Below are positions 25,882 to 28,611 of a DNA stretch of 28,611 nucleotides, piece after piece (the first letter of the stretch is position 1; the number at the start of each line of letters is the position of its first letter). The translations under genes were made by a program, and so were the position numbers. Source of the stretch: JAUXFS01 sp050329575 (GTDB lineage Bacteria > Pseudomonadota > Alphaproteobacteria > Rhodospirillales > Defluviicoccaceae); assembly GCA_050329575.1 (NCBI GenBank), contig JBHJOP010000027.1:1-28611 (forward strand), read 5' to 3'. The notes beneath the pieces are model-generated. The model did no database searches. It saw only the letters and a program-made list of their open reading frames with translations, and was not told where the DNA came from.

Positions 25882-26394
25882 ATGGCGGCGAGACGGTCTG
25901 TGGGGGTGGTGGTGGGGGCAGCGGTGGGGGCAGCGGTGGCGGCGTCGATGGTCGCCGGCTGCGGCGGCGACCGGTCGCGCTATGAGGCCGGGGTCTCCGA
26001 CTACGACCCGGTGTATTGCTACCGCACCCTCGGCGGGGTCTCCTGCTTCGACACCCCCCGCCACCGCGACGCCCGCCGGCTGGTCAACTACTACGGTCCG
26101 GCGCCCGGCCGCTTCGATCGGCCGCCCGCGCCGCCGGCGCCGAGGCTCGATCCTCCGCCCGCCGTCAACTACGCGGTGATGGACGCCGTCCCGGTGCCGC
26201 GACCGGCGCCGCAGGGGCCGCTCGACGATCGGCCGTGGCTGCTGGGCGGGATCGGGCCGGTACCGGTCGGGTCGGGGCCGGTCGGGCCGGTACCGGTCGG
26301 GTCGGGGCGCGGCGCGACCGCCGGAGCGCCGCGGCCGCTCGCGGCCCCGCCGGTGTTCGGCACCGGACCTGGCGACCGGGCGCCGGTCGAGTAG
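25882..26394 (+). CDS. Proline/glycine-rich small lipoprotein, function unknown
   Basis: A 170-residue protein with a lipoprotein signal peptide: short basic start (MAARR), Gly/Val/Ala hydrophobic core and a lipobox VAGC with the lipidated cysteine at residue 27. The mature part opens with DYDPVYCYRTLGGVSCFDTP, followed by RRLVNYYGP, a pattern I recall from small hypothetical lipoproteins of Rhodospirillales-like bacteria. The remainder is rich in Pro, Gly and Val and includes a 10-residue duplication (GPVPVGSGPV). It is probably anchored in the outer membrane facing the periplasm. The start has no strong Shine-Dalgarno (GGGACGGCGCC precedes ATG). No function is assigned. Confidence 0.75.
   Translation: MAARRSVGVVVGAAVGAAVAASMVAGCGGDRSRYEAGVSDYDPVYCYRTLGGVSCFDTPRHRDARRLVNYYGPAPGRFDRPPAPPAPRLDPPPAVNYAVMDAVPVPRPAPQGPLDDRPWLLGGIGPVPVGSGPVGPVPVGSGRGATAGAPRPLAAPPVFGTGPGDRAPVE
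26252..26308 (+). repeat. 30-bp-period direct repeat within the lipoprotein gene
   Basis: Two identical 27-bp stretches (26252-26278 and 26282-26308), each containing CCGGTACCGGTCGGG, encode repeated GPVPVGSG. The in-frame period allows length variation without frameshift. Confidence 0.8.
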
Positions 26395-26420
26395 CGGTCG
26401 GCGGCCGTCCGCCGCGGCCG

Positions 26421-26444
26421 CGATCGCCGCCGCGATCGCCGCCG
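26421..26444. repeat. 12-bp tandem repeat in the intergenic region
   Basis: CGATCGCCGCCG occurs twice in tandem between the lipoprotein and Sel1 genes, just after a GC-rich hairpin (CGGCGG/CCGCCG) near the lipoprotein stop. Confidence 0.5.
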
Positions 26445-26456
26445 CCCGCTGCGGTG

Positions 26457-26485
26457 TTGACGTTCTCGGCGATTTACCGTTTTGT
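26457..26485 (+). promoter_or_regulatory. Candidate promoter of the Sel1-repeat gene
   Basis: TTGACG (26457-26462) and TTTTGT (26480-26485) are 17 bp apart and 26 bp upstream of the start. The -35 is good and the -10 is weak. Confidence 0.35.
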
Positions 26486-26511
26486 GACGGCGTCGACCGA
26501 GGAGGGGGCTG

Positions 26512-27201
26512 ATGAGGGTGTTCGCCGCGGCTGCGGCGTTGGGCCTGGGGCTTCTGGGCGTGCCGGCGGCGGCCGCCGCGGCCGACATTGCCGTCCCCGG
26601 AACCTACGGCGAGGCGATGCGCTGGTACGAGCGGGCCGCCGCCGCCGGCCACGCCCCGGCGCAGTACTACCTCGGGCTGATCCACGAGCGCGGGGTGCAC
26701 GGCGCCCGGGACGACGCCGCGGCCGTGCACTGGTACCGCAAGGCCGCCGAGCAGGGGCATCTGGAGGCGACGCTGCGCCTCGCCGACATGACCTACCGCG
26801 GCGTCGGCGGGCCGGCCGACGCCGGCGAGGCCGTCCGCTGGTACGCCCGCGCGGCCGCCGCCGGGTCGGCGGTGGCGCAATACAATCTCGCGCTGATGTA
26901 CGACCGCGGCCGCGGCGTCGCGCGCGACATGGGGCGGGCCACCGAACTCTACGAGCAGGCGGCCGAGGGCGGCATCGTCGAGGCCTGGGTGGCGCTCGCC
27001 GTCATCCATGCCGGCGGCCTCGGCGTCGCGGCCGATCCGGTGCGGGCGCTGATGTGGCTGGAGATGGCGACCGCCGCCGGGGCGATCACCGATCCGGCGT
27101 TCCGCGACGCGCTCGCCGAGGGCCTGCCGGAGGCCGCCGTCGCCGAGGCGATGCGCCTCGCCCACGCCCGCCTCGCCCGCACGCCGCCGGCACAACCTTG
27201 A
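26512..27201 (+). CDS. Exported Sel1-repeat (TPR-like) protein
   Basis: A 229-residue protein with a signal peptide (MRVFAAAAALGLGLLGVPAA, cleavage after AAAAA) and four to five Sel1-like repeats. They begin YGEAMRWYERAAAAGHAPAQ, DAAAVHWYRKAAEQGHLEAT, GEAVRWYARAAAAGSAVAQ and RATELYEQAAEGGIVEAW, with a final partial unit DPVRALMWLEMA. Such solenoids mediate protein-protein contacts, here presumably in the periplasm. The ATG follows a strong GAGGAGGGGG. There is no lipobox and no catalytic motif. It lies between the lipoprotein gene and tRNA-Met and has its own candidate promoter. Confidence 0.9.
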   Translation: MRVFAAAAALGLGLLGVPAAAAAADIAVPGTYGEAMRWYERAAAAGHAPAQYYLGLIHERGVHGARDDAAAVHWYRKAAEQGHLEATLRLADMTYRGVGGPADAGEAVRWYARAAAAGSAVAQYNLALMYDRGRGVARDMGRATELYEQAAEGGIVEAWVALAVIHAGGLGVAADPVRALMWLEMATAAGAITDPAFRDALAEGLPEAAVAEAMRLAHARLARTPPAQP

Positions 27202-27262
27202 CACCCCTCGCGGTTTCGACATATTCAGCCGGAGATCCTGGTCGCATCCGGGTCGCATCCGG

Positions 27263-27339
27263 GGCGGAGTAGCTCAGCTGGTTAGAGCAGCGGAATCATA
27301 ATCCGCGTGTCGGGGGTTCGAGTCCCTCCTCCGCTACCA
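27263..27339 (+). tRNA. tRNA-Met (CAT), elongator type
   Basis: A full 77-nt cloverleaf with encoded CCA: acceptor GGCGGAG/CTCCGCT (one G-U), D-stem GCTC/GAGC, anticodon stem GCGGA/TCCGC with loop ATCATAA (anticodon CAT), and T-arm GGGGG-TTCGAGT-CCCTC. The first pair is G-U rather than the C-A mismatch of initiator tRNA, and the pattern resembles alphaproteobacterial elongator tRNA-Met more than tRNA-Ile2. An 11-bp tandem repeat (GTCGCATCCGG twice, 27241-27262) directly precedes it. Confidence 0.95.
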
Positions 27340-28076
27340 CCGATCCCGCCGACGCCATGAGGCGCAAGGGGGCGTCGCGCGCTGCTCGGAGGCGGCGCGG
27401 GGCCGAGGGGGGCCGTGCCGCCGCCGATCGGCCGAGCCGGCCGCGGGGCCATCGCCGCCGCCACCGGGGCGCGACGAATCGGCCAACCCCTTGAGTCCAC
27501 AGCGGCCGCAGCGACCGTCGCGGCGATCGTCAAAAATCGTCAAAAATCGTCAGAACAGCCTCTAGAAGATTGATTCAGAACGTTTTTCTATCCCCCTTCG
27601 TTTCGCTTCCGCAACGGCGGCCAAGGCCTTGATCGGCAACGAAACCGCGCGCCGACCCCACCCGCCCCGCCACCGCCGCGATCGTCAAAAATCGTCAAAA
27701 GTCGTCAGACGATCGTCAAACGATCGTCAAAACCGGGAAAAGCTTGTTTTTCGTCAATGAGTCGCAGGAAATAGCCGCCCGCGGACGCGCCACCACCGTC
27801 CCGTCCCCGGATCCACCCGACGATCCACGATGTCCAAGACCCCTCGTTCCTCATGTATCCCCTGCCTGGGGCCAGAACAAGGAAAATGATCCTCATCTCC
27901 GACCCCGAGCGCGCGTGCCGCCGCGACCGCCGGTCCCGATTCGGCGGCGCATCGTGGCGCCCGCTGTCATCCAGTGCGGTCAAGAACAGTGCGAAAGCGC
28001 ACCGACACCGTTAACCGAGTGCGGTCATCACCATGCGCCAGTGATTATCCTGCGGGCTAGACAACGCTTGATACCG
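27340..28076. other. Long non-coding region with iterons between tRNA-Met and the HTH gene
   Basis: These 737 bp contain no ORF with recognisable or convincing coding character. Composition is mixed: GC-rich up to 27520, then interrupted by AT-rich patches at 27535-27600 and 27690-27760. It carries the ATCGTCAAAA iterons, a CAAGGCCTTG palindrome (27622-27631), a GACGCC/GGCGTC hairpin just after the tRNA (27351-27376), and AGTGCGGTCA repeated at 27973 and 28018. It may be a regulatory, replication or integration region. Confidence 0.6.
27525..27733 (+). repeat. Two clusters of 10-11-bp iteron-like repeats, consensus ATCGTCAAAA
   Basis: Cluster 1 has copies at 27526, 27536 and 27546. Cluster 2 has copies at 27681, 27691, 27701, 27712 and 27723. 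A further TTCGTCAATG lies at 27750. All are in the same orientation with a helical-turn period, and about 125 bp separate the clusters. Variation is limited to the first base and the last three (GTCGTCAGAC, ATCGTCAGAA). The arrangement looks like a multi-site binding array for a protein. Confidence 0.85.
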
Positions 28077-28541
28077 TTACGGCTTGGGACGGAGCCCGAC
28101 CACTTTTCTGCCAGGGAGTGGGAGTTCGTATTGTGCCGGGGGCATCACCGGAGCATCAACGGTTGCAATCTGGCTGCGGATCCGAGCGACGACCGCACCG
28201 AGTGGTAAGATGAGCATACAGGCATCGATATCGGGAGGAGGCACCGCCAGCCATGCCACCGATGCCGGCCCAAAACAGATCATGCCGGGTTCCCGGCCCG
28301 GCTCGACGGCGTTGGCAACGAGTTCAAAGAATTCGTCAGCCAATGGTGCCAAACGTTCCACGCCGACATTGAACGCCGCGACCGCATCGGCGATGACGGC
28401 CATCGCCACGACCTCGGCGAAGGTGTAGGTTTGCGACCGGCCATCCTTTTTACGTAACGGGCTGAGACAGCGCTTCCAGTAGCGCATCGCATCCTTGGAA
28501 ATGCCTGCTAGTTCAAGCAGTTGACTATGCCGGTATCGCAT
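28077..28541 (-). CDS. MerR-like helix-turn-helix protein, function unknown
   Basis: A 154-residue protein whose first 65 residues look like a winged HTH of MerR/excisionase type: HSQLLELAGISKDAMRYWKR (HTH), then SPLRKKDGRSQTYTFAEVVA, matching the wing and following helix of MerR-type domains. Residues 50-85 form an amphipathic helical stretch (ADAVAAFNVGVERLAPLADE). The C-terminal half has alternating hydrophobic stretches and no known effector motif or cysteine cluster. The ATG at 28541 lacks a clear Shine-Dalgarno. Codon use is less GC-biased than elsewhere in the window, hinting at transfer. Its transcript points toward the iteron clusters, making it a candidate binder of those repeats, which is only an inference. 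Confidence 0.7.
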   Translation of the reverse strand: MRYRHSQLLELAGISKDAMRYWKRCLSPLRKKDGRSQTYTFAEVVAMAVIADAVAAFNVGVERLAPLADEFFELVANAVEPGREPGMICFGPASVAWLAVPPPDIDACMLILPLGAVVARIRSQIATVDAPVMPPAQYELPLPGRKVVGLRPKP

Positions 28542-28611
28542 TGAAGGCCGTTTCGCGGTGGCTGTCGTGGATTAGGAGTGGGCTTGCCACCTGTTGAAAA
28601 AGGGGTTATCC

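Noticed and set aside
27263..27339. Initiator tRNA-fMet or lysidine tRNA-Ile2 as identity of the CAT tRNA
   Set aside because: The first pair is G-U, not the unpaired C-A of initiators. The stems match the elongator Met pattern better than Ile2, although a tool such as TFAM or tRNAscan would settle it.
27525..27733. Iterons considered as CRISPR
   Set aside because: Units are only 10-11 bp and directly adjacent, with no spacers and no cas genes.
27705..28208. Two small ORFs (minus 27705-27983 and plus 27744-28208)
   Set aside because: No Shine-Dalgarno, no family resemblance, compositionally random. The minus ORF ends inside the iterons.

Overview
The window is a GC-rich bacterial chromosomal segment, most likely from an alphaproteobacterium and perhaps Rhodospirillales. 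Support comes from a GapR (DUF2312) nucleoid protein, a DUF1489 protein, an alphaproteobacterial-type elongator tRNA-Met, and strong G/C preference at third codon positions. No named species can be read from the sequence. It looks like ordinary chromosome with an accessory, secretion-oriented stretch and a compositionally different right end.

Left part (1-10.9 kb): the 3' end of a hydantoinase B gene is followed by a TolC-family outer-membrane channel. On the minus strand lie an MsrB methionine sulfoxide reductase and a large exported two-domain alpha/beta hydrolase. Next come a YkuE/YaeI-like metallophosphatase facing a CDP-archaeol-synthase-like membrane protein. The latter is divergent from gapR, and a Crp/Fnr regulator follows with a tiny YgaP-type membrane protein whose ribosome binding site lies in a perfect 10-bp stem. 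A tight operon (HMG-CoA lyase, DUF1489, DapA-family aldolase) closes this part.

Middle part (11-17 kb): two large minus-strand genes encode RTX (calcium-binding nonapeptide repeat) proteins. One carries three nearly identical Calx-beta domains between RTX arrays. The other is a 5'-nucleotidase-like enzyme fused to RTX repeats. They share almost the same C-terminal tail, which suggests one type I secretion system. The TolC homologue at the left is a possible outer-membrane partner, but no ABC exporter or membrane fusion protein is in the window. An AT-rich island and a 14-bp hairpin separate the two genes.

Right part (17.3-25.8 kb): a dihydroorotase, GNAT acetyltransferase and glutathione-transferase run overlapping or nearly so. 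A convergent four-gene polar amino-acid ABC importer (ATPase, binding protein, two permeases) follows. Divergent from it are a class III nucleotidyl cyclase with an unrecognised N-terminal half and an AcuI/YhdH-type acrylyl-CoA reductase.

Right end (25.8-28.6 kb): a proline-rich lipoprotein, a Sel1-repeat protein and tRNA-Met(CAT) lead to about 740 bp without a convincing gene. That stretch holds two clusters of 10-11-bp iterons (consensus ATCGTCAAAA). Beyond it lies a MerR-like helix-turn-helix gene of lower GC. This iteron/HTH region is the least explained part of the window.
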